A DNA stretch of 64,000 nt from Pseudomonadota bacterium (lineage in GTDB: Bacteria; Pseudomonadota; Alphaproteobacteria; Rhizobiales; Xanthobacteraceae): positions 1-64,000 of the forward strand of contig JAFAGM010000091.1 in NCBI GenBank assembly GCA_023422775.1. Reading direction: 5' to 3'. Made by a program: the position numbers and the translations under genes. The first letter of the stretch is position 1. The number at the start of each line of letters is the position of its first letter. Under the pieces are notes generated by a model, which was not told the DNA's origin, did not search any database, and saw only the letters and a program-made list of their open reading frames with translations. Shown here one piece after another: positions 44,713-55,262 of this stretch.

Positions 44713-45461
44713 CCTGGAGCCGCGCGAGGCCGCAAGGCGCGGCCCAGCGCGTCGAACAGGGCATTTTCGTCCGGCGAAGCCGCTGCCGTGACCTGGGTTG
44801 CGCCAGCGTCCCGCAGAACCGCGGCCACCGCAACCGAAATGCAGCACTGCGGCAGCGCCAATGCCGATATTTCGACGCCGCCCGAACGCGCCGCCTCCAG
44901 GAACGCCCGCGCGCTGCGGCGGGAATAATGCAGCACCGCTTCGACCTCATGCGCCACGAAAGCGTCACAAATTTCTCGCGGCAGGTCAGGCGCGGGCACC
45001 ATGCGGTAGGTGGTGTGCGTCACCACCGTAAGACCCTTCTCGCCGAGTTCGCCGCCAAGATCGCGCGCAAGATCGGCGCCCGCGAGGTAGAGAAGCGGAC
45101 TGGATTTCTTCAATTGCCTGGACTTTACGGCAGCCAGCACGAGATCGCGCAAGGCGCCGGCGTCGCCCTTCGATGCGACCACCTCGTCAAATCCGGCCTC
45201 GCGCGCCGCGCTGGCGGTATGTTCGCCGACCGCGAACAGCGGGAGCCGCAGAAGCCGGCTGCCTGCGACATAAGGCGCGATGGCCCGCAGCGCGTTGGCG
45301 CTGGTGACGATGACCGCGCCATAGCGTGCATCGGCATCGTCCTGGAACGGGACCGGCTCGAACCGCAGCATCGGCGCGCGCAGGACGTCAAAACCCCTGT
45401 CGCGGAGCGCCCTGGCAGTGGTTTCATCGTCCGGATGCGGGCGCGTGACGAGAATGGCCAT
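44706..45461 (-). CDS. hemD: Uroporphyrinogen-III synthase
   Basis: A 251-aa HemD family protein. It cyclises hydroxymethylbilane to uroporphyrinogen III in the cytosol. The sequence is poorly conserved in general, but the signposts are present: MAILVTRPHPDDETTARALR at the N terminus, AVIVTSANALRAIAPY (about 48-63), LPLFAVGEHTASAAREAGFD (about 72-91), LYLAGADLARDLGGEL and the late VLHYSRRSARAFLEAA (about 174). The start ATG is the family's usual M.(I/V)LVTRP. The gene leads the hemD / mitofilin-like / hemY group and is divergent from tsaD. No hemC lies between. Confidence 0.86.
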   Translation of the reverse strand: MAILVTRPHPDDETTARALRDRGFDVLRAPMLRFEPVPFQDDADARYGAVIVTSANALRAIAPYVAGSRLLRLPLFAVGEHTASAAREAGFDEVVASKGDAGALRDLVLAAVKSRQLKKSSPLLYLAGADLARDLGGELGEKGLTVVTHTTYRMVPAPDLPREICDAFVAHEVEAVLHYSRRSARAFLEAARSGGVEISALALPQCCISVAVAAVLRDAGATQVTAAASPDENALFDALGRALRPRAAPGS

Positions 45462-45586
45462 ACTTCAGAACTCCGTCACAACGATTTGCGATCCACCGGA
45501 CGATTGCACGCCGTCACCTCGTAGTGCTACCGGGTTACGGAAGCGTTGCGATAGCGCAAGGGCTCAAATTGGACAACGATACGCCG

Positions 45587-46660
45587 ATGCTGGTGCTGGG
45601 GATCGAGACCACCTGCGATGAAACCGCAGCGGCTGTCGTCGAGCGCCAAAGCGACGGCAGCGGGAGAATCCTGTCCAATATCGTGCGGTCGCAGATCGAC
45701 GAGCATGCCCGTTTCGGCGGCGTTGTGCCGGAGATCGCCGCGCGCGCGCATGTCGATCTGCTCGACGGCATCGTCGGGCAGGCCATGGAGCAAGCGAACA
45801 TCGGCTTTGCGCAACTGTCGGCGGTCGCGGCCGCCGCGGGCCCCGGCCTGATCGGCGGCGTCATCGTCGGCCTCACCACCGCAAAGGCGATTGCGATGGT
45901 GCACGATACGCCGCTGATCGCGGTCAATCACCTCGAAGCCCACGCGCTGACGCCGCGGCTGACCAACGCGCTTGCCTTTCCTTACTGCCTGTTCCTCGCC
46001 TCCGGCGGCCACACCCAGATCGTCGCGGTGGTCGGCGTCGGCCACTATGAACGGCTCGGCACGACCGTCGATGACGCGATGGGCGAGGCGTTCGACAAGG
46101 TCGCCAAGATGCTGTCGCTGCCCTACCCCGGCGGGCCGGAGGTCGAGCGCGCCGCGGCGCAAGGCGACCCCGAGCGGTTCGCCTTTCCGCGGCCGATGCT
46201 CGGGCGGCCGGATGCGAATTTCTCGCTGTCGGGGTTGAAGACCGCGGTTCGCAACGAGGCCAGCCGGCTGATGCCGTTCGAACCGGACGACGTCAGCGAC
46301 CTCTGCGCCGGCTTTCAGGCCGCGGTGCTGGAATCGACAGCGGATCGCCTGAGCGTGGGCTTGCGGCTGTTTCACGAACGCTTCGGTCCGCCGCAAGCCC
46401 TCGTCGCCGCAGGTGGCGTCGCCGCCAATCAGGCCATCCGCGGCGCGCTGCAGGAAGTTGCCACGAAAGCGCAGACCTCGCTGATCATTCCGCCGCCTGC
46501 GCTGTGCACCGATAACGGCGCGATGATCGCATGGGCGGGCGCCGAGCGGCTGGCTCTCGGGCTGATCGACACGATGGATGCGCCGCCGCGCGCCCGCTGG
46601 CGGCTCGATGCCAATGCGACGGCACCGGCCGGCTACGCCAACACGCGCGCGGGATTTTGA
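45587..46660 (+). CDS. tsaD: tRNA N6-adenosine threonylcarbamoyltransferase
   Basis: TsaD (Gcp/Kae1 family), 357 aa, the normal length. It transfers the threonylcarbamoyl group to A37 of ANN-reading tRNAs, together with TsaB, TsaE and TsaC. Motifs: MLVLGIETTCDETAAAVVER at the start, the metal-binding VNHLEAHALTPRL (His-x3-His, about residues 110-122), FLASGGHTQIVAV (about 134) and the C-terminal PPALCTDNGAMIAWAGAERL. The ATG at 45587 is chosen because it gives this exact start; the open frame has 21 extra codons upstream. It is the first gene of tsaD-gpsA-EVE; gpsA begins one base after its stop. Confidence 0.96.
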   Translation: MLVLGIETTCDETAAAVVERQSDGSGRILSNIVRSQIDEHARFGGVVPEIAARAHVDLLDGIVGQAMEQANIGFAQLSAVAAAAGPGLIGGVIVGLTTAKAIAMVHDTPLIAVNHLEAHALTPRLTNALAFPYCLFLASGGHTQIVAVVGVGHYERLGTTVDDAMGEAFDKVAKMLSLPYPGGPEVERAAAQGDPERFAFPRPMLGRPDANFSLSGLKTAVRNEASRLMPFEPDDVSDLCAGFQAAVLESTADRLSVGLRLFHERFGPPQALVAAGGVAANQAIRGALQEVATKAQTSLIIPPPALCTDNGAMIAWAGAERLALGLIDTMDAPPRARWRLDANATAPAGYANTRAGF

Positions 46661-46661
46661 G

Positions 46662-47642
46662 ATGACGCCCTTCAATTCGATCGCCGTGATCGGCGCCGGT
46701 GCATGGGGCACCGCGCTCGCCGGCGTCGCCGCGCGCGCCGGGCGCGATGTGACGCTCTGCGCGCGCGACGCGACTGCGGCCGCGCAGATGCAATCGACGC
46801 GCAGCAATCCGAGATTGCCCGGCATTCGCGTCGATGATCGCATCCAGATCACTGGCGACATCGCGGCGGCTGCGCAGGCGGATATCGTGCTGATCGCAAC
46901 CCCCGCGCAGCATCTGCGCGCGGCGGTGAAGGCGCTGGCGCCGCACCTGAAAAAGGCCGTGCCCGTCATCGCCACCGCCAAGGGCATCGAGCGCGGCACG
47001 CACAAGTTCATGACCGAAGTGATCGTGGAAGCCGCACCCGAAGCAACGCCTGCGATCCTGTCGGGACCGAGTTTTGCCGATGACGTGGCGCGCGGTCTTC
47101 CGACCGCTGTCACGCTTGCTGCCAGGGACGAGAAGCTGGCGGGCGCGCTGGTGCAGGCGCTGGGCTCATCGACGTTCCGCCCCTATCACACGACCGATAT
47201 CCGCGGCGTCGAGATTGGCGGCGCCGCGAAGAACGTGCTGGCGATCGCCGCCGGCATCGTCGAGGGACGCAAGCTCGGCGCCTCGGCGCTGGCCGCCTTG
47301 ACCACGCGCGGCTTCAGCGAACTTGCGCGGCTTGGGCGAGCGTGCGGCGCCCGCCGCGAAACGCTTGCCGGCCTCTCGGGCCTCGGCGACCTCATCCTGA
47401 GCTGCTCCAGCCTGCAATCACGCAATTTCGCGCTCGGCATTGCGCTCGGGCGCGGCGAGCAGCCGAACCGCGACAAGCTCGCCGAAGGCGAGTTCACCGC
47501 GCCGGTGCTGATCGAACTCGCGGCTTCGCAGGATGTCGACATGCCGGTATCAAACGCGGTCGCGGCGATCCTGGGCGGCAGGGTGACGATCGACGCCGCG
47601 ATCGAGGGCCTGCTGACGCGGCCGTTCAAGGCGGAGGAATGA
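46662..47642 (+). CDS. gpsA: Glycerol-3-phosphate dehydrogenase [NAD(P)+]
   Basis: GpsA, 326 aa. It reduces dihydroxyacetone phosphate to sn-glycerol-3-phosphate for phospholipid synthesis in the cytosol. The Rossmann motif AVIGAGAWGTALAGVAARAG (about residues 8-27), ILSGPSFADDVARGLPTAVT (about 133-152), the catalytic Lys in GAAKNVLAIAAGIVEG (about 187-202) and GLSGLGDLILSCSSLQSRNF are all seen. It begins one base after the tsaD stop and its last codons overlap the start of the EVE gene, so the three are probably one transcript. Confidence 0.96.
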   Translation: MTPFNSIAVIGAGAWGTALAGVAARAGRDVTLCARDATAAAQMQSTRSNPRLPGIRVDDRIQITGDIAAAAQADIVLIATPAQHLRAAVKALAPHLKKAVPVIATAKGIERGTHKFMTEVIVEAAPEATPAILSGPSFADDVARGLPTAVTLAARDEKLAGALVQALGSSTFRPYHTTDIRGVEIGGAAKNVLAIAAGIVEGRKLGASALAALTTRGFSELARLGRACGARRETLAGLSGLGDLILSCSSLQSRNFALGIALGRGEQPNRDKLAEGEFTAPVLIELAASQDVDMPVSNAVAAILGGRVTIDAAIEGLLTRPFKAEE

Positions 47643-47644
47643 CG

Positions 47645-48058
47645 ATGGCGTACTGGCTGGTGAAATCCGAACCGTCGGTCTGGTCGTGGGACCAGCAGGT
47701 CGCGAAGGGCGCCAAGGGCGAAGCCTGGACCGGCGTGCGCAATTTCACCGCGCGACAGAATCTCGTTGCGATGAAGAAGGGCGACAAGGCTTTCTTCTAT
47801 CATTCCAACGAGGGCAAGGAGATCGTCGGCATCGCGGAGATCGTCAAGGAAGCCTACCCCGATCCGACCGACAAGACCGGCAAGTTCGTCTGCGTCGACA
47901 TCAAGGCGGACAAGCCGCTGCAGACCCCGGTGACGATGGCCGCGATCAAGGCCGACAAGAAGCTCGCCGGCATGGCGCTGGTGAAATATTCGCGGCTTTC
48001 AGTGCAGCCGGTGACGGCGGACGAGTGGAAGATGGTTTGCAAGATGGGCGGGATGTAG
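47645..48058 (+). CDS. EVE domain-containing protein
   Basis: A 137-aa protein that is a single EVE domain (PUA-related, thymocyte nuclear protein 1-like). It starts MAYWLVKSEPSVWSWDQQVA (an in-frame ATG two codons earlier, at 47639, overlaps the gpsA stop). Other marks are WTGVRNFTARQNLVAMKKGD (about 31-50), AFFYHSNEGKEIVGIAEIVK and LVKYSRLSVQPVT. EVE domains bind modified bases in nucleic acid; the precise role in bacteria is unclear. Conserved position after gpsA. Confidence 0.92.
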   Translation: MAYWLVKSEPSVWSWDQQVAKGAKGEAWTGVRNFTARQNLVAMKKGDKAFFYHSNEGKEIVGIAEIVKEAYPDPTDKTGKFVCVDIKADKPLQTPVTMAAIKADKKLAGMALVKYSRLSVQPVTADEWKMVCKMGGM

Positions 48059-48329
48059 CGGGCTCTCAAGAATAGCAGGTTCTGGCCGCCCGCAAGCGAA
48101 GCCCGTCACTCATGACATCCAGCCCGCTGCCATCGCTGGCAACTCGAGAAAAACCCGAATTTCCAAATCCCTCAGGTCACTATTTTTGCGCGGCAATCGT
48201 ACAAATCACCGGACAAAGAACGACAAGACCACCGGTCTGCGGTCGGTCGATTACGCTCAACGCAATTTGAAACCGATTCCTTCGTACCCCGGGCCGAGTT
48301 GAGCCGCACAATCACGTTGCAATAAGGCT
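48059..48329. other. Non-coding gap between the EVE gene and the accessory pair
   Basis: About 270 bp of lower-GC DNA (for example AATTTCCAAATCCCTCAGGT) with no gene, tRNA or clear hairpin that I can support. A 65-codon reading frame from the ATG near 48112 has no recognisable features. Confidence 0.5.
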
Positions 48330-49070
48330 CTAAGTCGACGGACGGGTTGTCTCATACTTCTTCCAGCGCACGCCGCCAACATCGATCACTCGAAGTGCGC
48401 CGCCGTCGGCCGGTGCGTCCCACAGAATTGCGTTCAGAACGTCATTCTCAGGCATGGACTTAGTCGTCAGCATCTGCGAACGCGCGCCTGCTATCTGCTC
48501 CTCTGTCGGAAGCATGGTACGGTCGAACGGCCGTGCTCGTGCAACGAGTGAAACGTGCATGGCATTGTCGAGCGTCGCGGCGAACATTGGCATCCCGACC
48601 GTGCACAGTTTCCCCTCCAGCGTTTTCGGACTTTCACGCGATAGGAAAACACCGACCTCCAACTGGCTACCGTCATTGATACCAATAACAAAAGTATTCC
48701 TGCGTGATCGATCTGTCAGCGGATCACCATAACAATAATCGGCAGGCAAGATGAGCGATGCGGCGTGGACCGCACCCGATGAAGCAAAAACGGGCAGTCG
48801 CCATTCACGGGCAGTCTTTGCCGGAATAGCGATGCCTTCAGCGCGTTTACGTTCAAAGTAGGACTTGTCATAGGCCACATATCCGCGACCATTCGCGTGC
48901 AGACTGACCTTTATGGCGGCGGTGATACTCTTCGCTCCGAAATAGAAGTCGTTTTTATGTCCCCAGAAAATCCAGCATGAGGAAAATTGACCGCGAGAGT
49001 TCTGAGCAGCAATTCGAATGCGGCTCGATATTGCTTTGTCGATCTGACGTTCAATTTCGTCTCTTGACAT
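48330..49070 (-). CDS. Hypothetical protein (246 aa), unrecognised
   Basis: It starts at the ATG at 49070 (MSRDEIERQIDKAISSRIRI). The body looks like a compact soluble alpha/beta protein: FSSCWIFWGHKNDFYFGAKS (about 31-50), GYVAYDKSYFERKRAEGIAI and VHAASLILPADYCYGDPLTD. There is no signal peptide or membrane helix. I do not recognise a family. GC content and codon use are lower than in the core genes around it, which suggests recent acquisition together with its neighbour at 49171-49602. Confidence 0.65.
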   Translation of the reverse strand: MSRDEIERQIDKAISSRIRIAAQNSRGQFSSCWIFWGHKNDFYFGAKSITAAIKVSLHANGRGYVAYDKSYFERKRAEGIAIPAKTAREWRLPVFASSGAVHAASLILPADYCYGDPLTDRSRRNTFVIGINDGSQLEVGVFLSRESPKTLEGKLCTVGMPMFAATLDNAMHVSLVARARPFDRTMLPTEEQIAGARSQMLTTKSMPENDVLNAILWDAPADGGALRVIDVGGVRWKKYETTRPST

Positions 49071-49170
49071 GAGCAATCCTGTTCAGACGGGCACGTCCGC
49101 TTATGTTCCCAGACCAATGCGACCGACACCGGCCCGGGCTCGACCGACCAAGCAGGGTCAGAGCACAGAT

Positions 49171-49602
49171 CTAGGAGTTCGATGCACCCACTGATCTAAG
49201 CGTTTCGCACAGCATATCTGCCATCTTAGCTTTAACACCCGGATCGTCCACGTCGGCCATCCAAATAGTCCGGTAATTTTGGTGCGGATTGGGGAAATCC
49301 TTTTGCCAGTGCCATTCAACAACGGAAAGCATGACCTTGCCCTCCGGTTCGAGGCGAATGCGCCAATTCTTCTTTATTAGATGTAGGTCTCGCGCAATTG
49401 CCGTGTTGATGGACAAATCCTGGCTTGGGTCGTCGCTTTCTTGCGTGGTGATATACCAATCAAGGTATTCCTTTAGTGCACCTGGCCCCCCTGTCTTGAC
49501 CCTATGTTTTTCGGGTATTTTACTCGAGCGACTGCCCGTTAGTTTAAGGTAGGCGAGTTGAACAATGCCTTCCAATATATCCTTTGCTCTATTCTGGTCC
49601 AT
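49171..49602 (-). CDS. Hypothetical protein (143 aa), unrecognised
   Basis: The ATG at 49602 gives MDQNRAKDILEGIVQLAYLK. The rest has helices, then YITTQESDDPSQDLSINTAI and VEWHWQKDFPNPHQNYRTIW, and ends CETLRSVGASNS. It is a soluble-looking, lower-GC gene of unknown function. It lies about 100 bp upstream of the 246-aa gene on the same strand and may be co-transcribed with it. Confidence 0.65.
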   Translation of the reverse strand: MDQNRAKDILEGIVQLAYLKLTGSRSSKIPEKHRVKTGGPGALKEYLDWYITTQESDDPSQDLSINTAIARDLHLIKKNWRIRLEPEGKVMLSVVEWHWQKDFPNPHQNYRTIWMADVDDPGVKAKMADMLCETLRSVGASNS

Positions 49603-49828
49603 CGAATCCTCCCAGCGCGTCTGTGTTGAATGGGCGATCCCCATCCTTCAGAGACGGCCCGTCAAAGTCATGGGGACCTCTTCCCTTCCCCTTGCAGGAG
49701 GGCGGGTCGAATGAGGTTAGCGAGACGGATGAAAGATCTGTCTCCGCGGAAATGACCTACGTTTTGGCGCTCCGCGCCATATTCTCCACAACATGGGGAG
49801 ACGGAACAACAGAATCGGCAGAAATAGA

Positions 49829-49912
49829 TGTCATTGCCGGGCTTGACCCGGCAATCCATCACTTCAGGAAAATCTCTCTTGATGGATGCGCGGGTCAAGC
49901 CCACGCATGACG
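49829..49912. repeat. Inverted repeat, GTCATTGCCGGGCTTGACCC family, copy
   Basis: GTCATTGCCGGGCTTGACCC ... AATCCATCA, a loop, then TGATGGATGCGCGGGTCAAG ... CCACGCATGACG. Same family as 12447 and 20448. It lies at the 3' side of the topoisomerase gene. The rest of the gap (49603-49828) shows no gene. Confidence 0.7.
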
Positions 49913-49920
49913 AGTTACCG

Positions 49921-51078
49921 TCAAGCCGCAGCCGCCGTCACCACCTGCGCCAGCAGCGCTTCGCGCTTCGCCTGCGTGCGATAGCCCGTCATGGTCGCGG
50001 CGAAGCGCTCGAGGATGCCGTCCTCGAACGCGGTGACGATGGTGTCGTGGACGTAGCTCTTGCGGCAGATCGCGGGCGTGTTCGACAGTTCATCGGCCGC
50101 GGCGCGCACGGCTTCCAGCACCTGCTTCTTGCGGCCGCGTTCGCTTGCGGCCGGCGTAATCCGCGACAGCGATTCCAGCACCACGGCCGACGCCATCAGG
50201 GTGCGGAAATCCTTCAGCGAAATCTTGATGCCGGCGATCTCGCGCAGGAAGCCGTTCACCGTCGACGTCGAGACGGTGCGAACCGTCCCCGAATTGTCGC
50301 GGTACTGGAACATCCGCTTGCCGGGAACGGTGCGCAGGATGCCGATGGCGCGCACCAGCTTGGCGGCGTCGCATTCCTTGCGCACGGCCTTGCCGCCCTT
50401 GGCCTTGAAGGTCAGGACGAAGCTGTCGTCTTCCAGCGTGACGTTGGATTTCAACATCGTGGTGGCGCCGCGGGTGCCGTTGAGGCGGGCATAGGATTCG
50501 TTGCCCGGCCGGATCGCGGTGCGCGCGATCAATTCGATCACCGCCGAGAGCGCGAATTCGCGCGTCGGCTCGTCGCCGGACAGATACGCCGAGACCTTGC
50601 GGCGGATCTTCGGCAGGGCGCCGACCAGCCGCGCCAGGCGGTGGGCCTTGCGCTGCTCGCGGACCTTTTCCCAATCGGCGTGATAGCGGTATTGCAACCG
50701 GCCGGCCGCGTCGATGCCGACGGCCTGCAGGTGCGAGTTCGGATCGGCCGAATAACGGACGTCGCGATAGGCCGGAGGCACCGCCATCGAATGCAGGCGG
50801 CGGATGGTGCCGGCGTGGCGAATCTGCGTGCCATTGGCGCGATGGAATGAATAACCCTTGCCACGCTTGACGCGGCGGATGGTCAGCCCGTTCTGGTCGC
50901 CGAGCGTGAGGCCGAGTTCCCCGGCCAACTCTTCGATGGATGTCTTGGCTGCGATGGGTGACCTGGCGGCGGGTCCCTTCGGGGCCGGCTTGGGCAATTG
51001 CCCGAGCGCTTCGGCCAGTGCCACGGCGGGATCGGCGGAAACGGGCCGCGCAGCCTCGAAACTCTGCTGATCCATCAT
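49921..51078 (-). CDS. DNA topoisomerase IB (poxvirus/eukaryote type)
   Basis: A type IB topoisomerase of 385 aa from the ATG at 51078; an in-frame ATG at 51168 would add 30 poorly ordered residues. It relaxes supercoils through a 3'-phosphotyrosine link. Visible motifs: SADPNSHLQAVGIDAAGRLQ and YRYHADWEKVREQRKAHRLA (N-terminal domain to core), NESYARLNGTRGATTML with catalytic Arg (about 188-204), KDFRTLMASAVVLESL with the His-equivalent region (about 287), and CRKSYVHDTIVTAFEDG, which holds the active-site Tyr (about 345). Bacterial type IB enzymes of this kind are common in Bradyrhizobium. Confidence 0.93.
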   Translation of the reverse strand: MMDQQSFEAARPVSADPAVALAEALGQLPKPAPKGPAARSPIAAKTSIEELAGELGLTLGDQNGLTIRRVKRGKGYSFHRANGTQIRHAGTIRRLHSMAVPPAYRDVRYSADPNSHLQAVGIDAAGRLQYRYHADWEKVREQRKAHRLARLVGALPKIRRKVSAYLSGDEPTREFALSAVIELIARTAIRPGNESYARLNGTRGATTMLKSNVTLEDDSFVLTFKAKGGKAVRKECDAAKLVRAIGILRTVPGKRMFQYRDNSGTVRTVSTSTVNGFLREIAGIKISLKDFRTLMASAVVLESLSRITPAASERGRKKQVLEAVRAAADELSNTPAICRKSYVHDTIVTAFEDGILERFAATMTGYRTQAKREALLAQVVTAAAA

Positions 51079-51467
51079 TGCCGTTATCGCCTTACTCCGC
51101 CTGCCTGCCGGTAATGCCCCTTGTTGTGGCTTGGTTCCGGAGGACTGTCCTAGCCTCGGGTTGGCCATTTAGGGGTTAACGACCGGCTTTGCGAGTCCCG
51201 ATTCTGTTATTGGAGGTTAATAGATACCTTTCATGGGAGGCATTCGCCTGACATCGTTGATTTTTGCCTCGGCTGGACCGTCAAGGCCGTCCGAAAATAA
51301 CGCGGTCTTGATCCCTGACGAGGGCCGGCAACCGGCCAGCCGACCAAGGTTGCAGACGTTCTGCCTTGTCCGGGCATCATCCCGCGACGCATAATCATTG
51401 GAATTATCAAGACAGGCTTGCGGTCGCCTTCTGCCCCCGAACGGCGCCGCAACGAGTGGAGGGAAAG
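51079..51467. other. Divergent intergenic region between topoisomerase IB and acs
   Basis: About 390 bp that must hold both promoters. I see no second gene and no clear operator; a weak GGTTAATAGATACC stretch lies near 51215. Confidence 0.4.
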
Positions 51468-53420
<1,953 letters not shown>

Positions 53421-53484
53421 GGCCGACGGCAATTCTGCTCCCCCTTTCCTTTTCCGCTCACGCAGATGTCAGCGGCAGGACCCG

Positions 53485-53517
53485 ACACCGGGCGCTTTGG
53501 CGCCCGGTGTTGTTTTC
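53485..53517 (+). terminator. Intrinsic terminator after acs
   Basis: ACACCGGGCGCTTTGGCGCCCGGTGT is a near-perfect 11-bp stem with a short loop, followed by TGTTTTC. It closes the acs transcript. Confidence 0.85.
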
Positions 53518-53700
53518 GGATCATTTACTTCAAATCGAACATTTCCTTTGCTCCCAACGACTAAATGAGTCTCGACGCCGGCGGTAGAAACCGCCCGGTG
53601 AATACACGTGGTCAAGAATGCGTGGACGAGACGCAGGCCGAAAAACGGCTTGCATGAAATCTTGAGGGCCCCGCAAGGGGCGGGCGAGTGGGAGCAGATC

Positions 53701-54213
53701 ATGTCGATGAGGATTGCGGTGGCGCTGGCCGCCACCATCGGTGCGGGCCTTGCGATGTCGTCCGCGGCGCACGCGCGGCCGGAAATGGTCGACGTCAGCA
53801 GCGAATATCCGCCGGGCACGATCGTGGTGAGGACCCACGAACGGAAGCTTTATCTCATTCTCGATTCCGGCCGCGCCATGCGCTATCCGGTCGGCGTCGG
53901 CAAGGCCGGCAAGCAGTGGGCCGGCACCACCACCATCGACGGCAAATACCGTAACCCGGCATGGTCGCCGCCGAGCGCCGTCAGGCGCGACAAGCCCGAC
54001 ATGCCCGACGTCATTCCCGGCGGCTCGCCGCGCAACCCGATGGGCGTCGCGGCCATGACCCTCGCCGGCGGCGAATACGCCATCCACGGCACCAACGTGC
54101 CGGGCTCGGTCGGCGGTTTCGTCTCCTACGGCTGCATCCGCATGCTCAACGACGACATCACCGACCTCTATCGGCGCGTCTCGATCGGCACGACGGTCAC
54201 GGTCACGCGCTGA
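53701..54213 (+). CDS. L,D-transpeptidase (YkuD family)
   Basis: A 170-aa exported enzyme with signal peptide RIAVALAATIGAGLAMSSAA, cleaved near AHA. The YkuD domain begins at about residue 40 (IVVRTHERKLYLILDSGRAM). The active site is HGTNVPGSVGGFVSYGCIRM (about 125-144), with the His and the catalytic Cys in S-x-GC(I)R. It should make or remodel 3-3 crosslinks in peptidoglycan, or anchor proteins to it, in the periplasm. The ATG at 53701 is preferred; a GC hairpin (GCCCCGCAAGGGGC) lies 17 bases upstream. Convergent with the thermonuclease-like gene. Confidence 0.93.
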   Translation: MSMRIAVALAATIGAGLAMSSAAHARPEMVDVSSEYPPGTIVVRTHERKLYLILDSGRAMRYPVGVGKAGKQWAGTTTIDGKYRNPAWSPPSAVRRDKPDMPDVIPGGSPRNPMGVAAMTLAGGEYAIHGTNVPGSVGGFVSYGCIRMLNDDITDLYRRVSIGTTVTVTR

Positions 54214-54231
54214 TTACGAAGCAGGTATCGT

Positions 54232-54846
54232 TCATTTCGCATTCGGCTGGCCCGCGTCGGCGCACCAGCCGCTGCGGTGCCCGCCGCCATAGCTGCGGAC
54301 ATGACCGGCGGCGAGCAGCGCGGCCGAAACATTGCCGCTGCGTCGCGTGACGACGTCGGCCACGACCCGGCCGCCATACTTGTCCGGCCCGATGTTGAAG
54401 ATCCTGACGTCGCCTTCGCCGAGCAGCGCGCGTAACGCCGCCGTGGCGGCTTCTGCCATCTGAAATTCCTGCGGACAGGCAGCCTTGCGCTCGGGCGCAT
54501 CGATGCCGCGCAGACGAACCCGCGTGGTCAGATCGAGGTCCGGCGGCAGACGAACCCGCGCCTCGAACGTGTCGCCATCGATGGTGCGGATGACATCGAC
54601 GGGGTGGCGCATATCGGGACTTCCGGCCCGCCGCCATACCACCTCGGCGTCGCGCGCGACCTGGCTGTCTTCGGGGCGGAGCCACGAATCGGCCGGCAGG
54701 AGCCGGTGCATCCACTGCCGCACCGGCAGCGTCGTCGCCGCCGCCACGCCGATCACGAACATCCAGGGCAGCGCCGCCGACAGCCAGCGGCGCCGGTAGC
54801 CGCTGCGGGGCTTCCTGAATGCATTTATTCTTTCATACCGGGGCAT
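54232..54846 (-). CDS. Thermonuclease-like (SNase) protein with N-terminal membrane anchor
   Basis: A 204-aa protein with one N-terminal membrane segment (WLSAALPWMFVIGVAAATTL, about 21-40) and a staphylococcal-nuclease fold. Key parts are DVIRTIDGDTFEARVRL (metal Asp, about 83), RVRLRGIDAPERKAACP (about 108-124, with Arg and the Asp-Ala-Pro-Glu motif) and GPDKYGGRVVADVVTRR (about 153, second Arg). It is probably exported or anchored and may cut nucleic acid, though bacterial members with this anchor are little studied. Confidence 0.85.
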   Translation of the reverse strand: MPRYERINAFRKPRSGYRRRWLSAALPWMFVIGVAAATTLPVRQWMHRLLPADSWLRPEDSQVARDAEVVWRRAGSPDMRHPVDVIRTIDGDTFEARVRLPPDLDLTTRVRLRGIDAPERKAACPQEFQMAEAATAALRALLGEGDVRIFNIGPDKYGGRVVADVVTRRSGNVSAALLAAGHVRSYGGGHRSGWCADAGQPNAK

Positions 54847-54893
54847 ATCCCCGGACTAAGGGATGAGTCGGCTCATCCCTTCAAGGCCGCGCT

Positions 54894-55103
54894 TCAGAAA
54901 TCCGAGGCGATGCCGTTCCGCTCCCAGTCGCCATAGCGGGTCGGTTCCAGGCCCTTCGGACCCTGATACTCCTTCTGGTACGCGACCGCGCTGGCATCGG
55001 CGGCCCTGCGGCGCGCCTCGGCTTCAGCGAGCGCGCGCTCGGCGGCTGGCGTCAACGTCTTGCGTTCCGTACCGGACGCCGTGAGTGAGGAACTGTCGGT
55101 CAT
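54894..55103 (-). CDS. DUF1674 / SDHAF4-like protein
   Basis: A 69-aa protein from the ATG at 55103. The C-terminal signature KGLEPTRYGDWERNGIASDF is the family hallmark (G..EPTRYGDWE..GI.SDF). In mitochondria the SDHAF4 family assists succinate dehydrogenase flavoprotein assembly; the bacterial role is inferred from this. The N-terminal half is charged and helical. It is divergent from the RsmB-like gene. Confidence 0.9.
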   Translation of the reverse strand: MTDSSSLTASGTERKTLTPAAERALAEAEARRRAADASAVAYQKEYQGPKGLEPTRYGDWERNGIASDF

Positions 55104-55262
55104 CTCAAACTTCCATAGCACAGGTATGGGCGCACAGCAGACATCACAATTACGAAATTGTCTGTGGCGATTCTTACATTTGGCATATTCGCGTGCCAAA
55201 GAAGTTTTTCCATTTCAACGGCATGAGCCAGAACCTTTCGCTTTCCGAGACATCGCCGCTTC

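Noticed and set aside
48111..48310. A 65-codon frame after the EVE gene
   Set aside because: No ribosome site, no recognisable features and no coupling to a neighbour.
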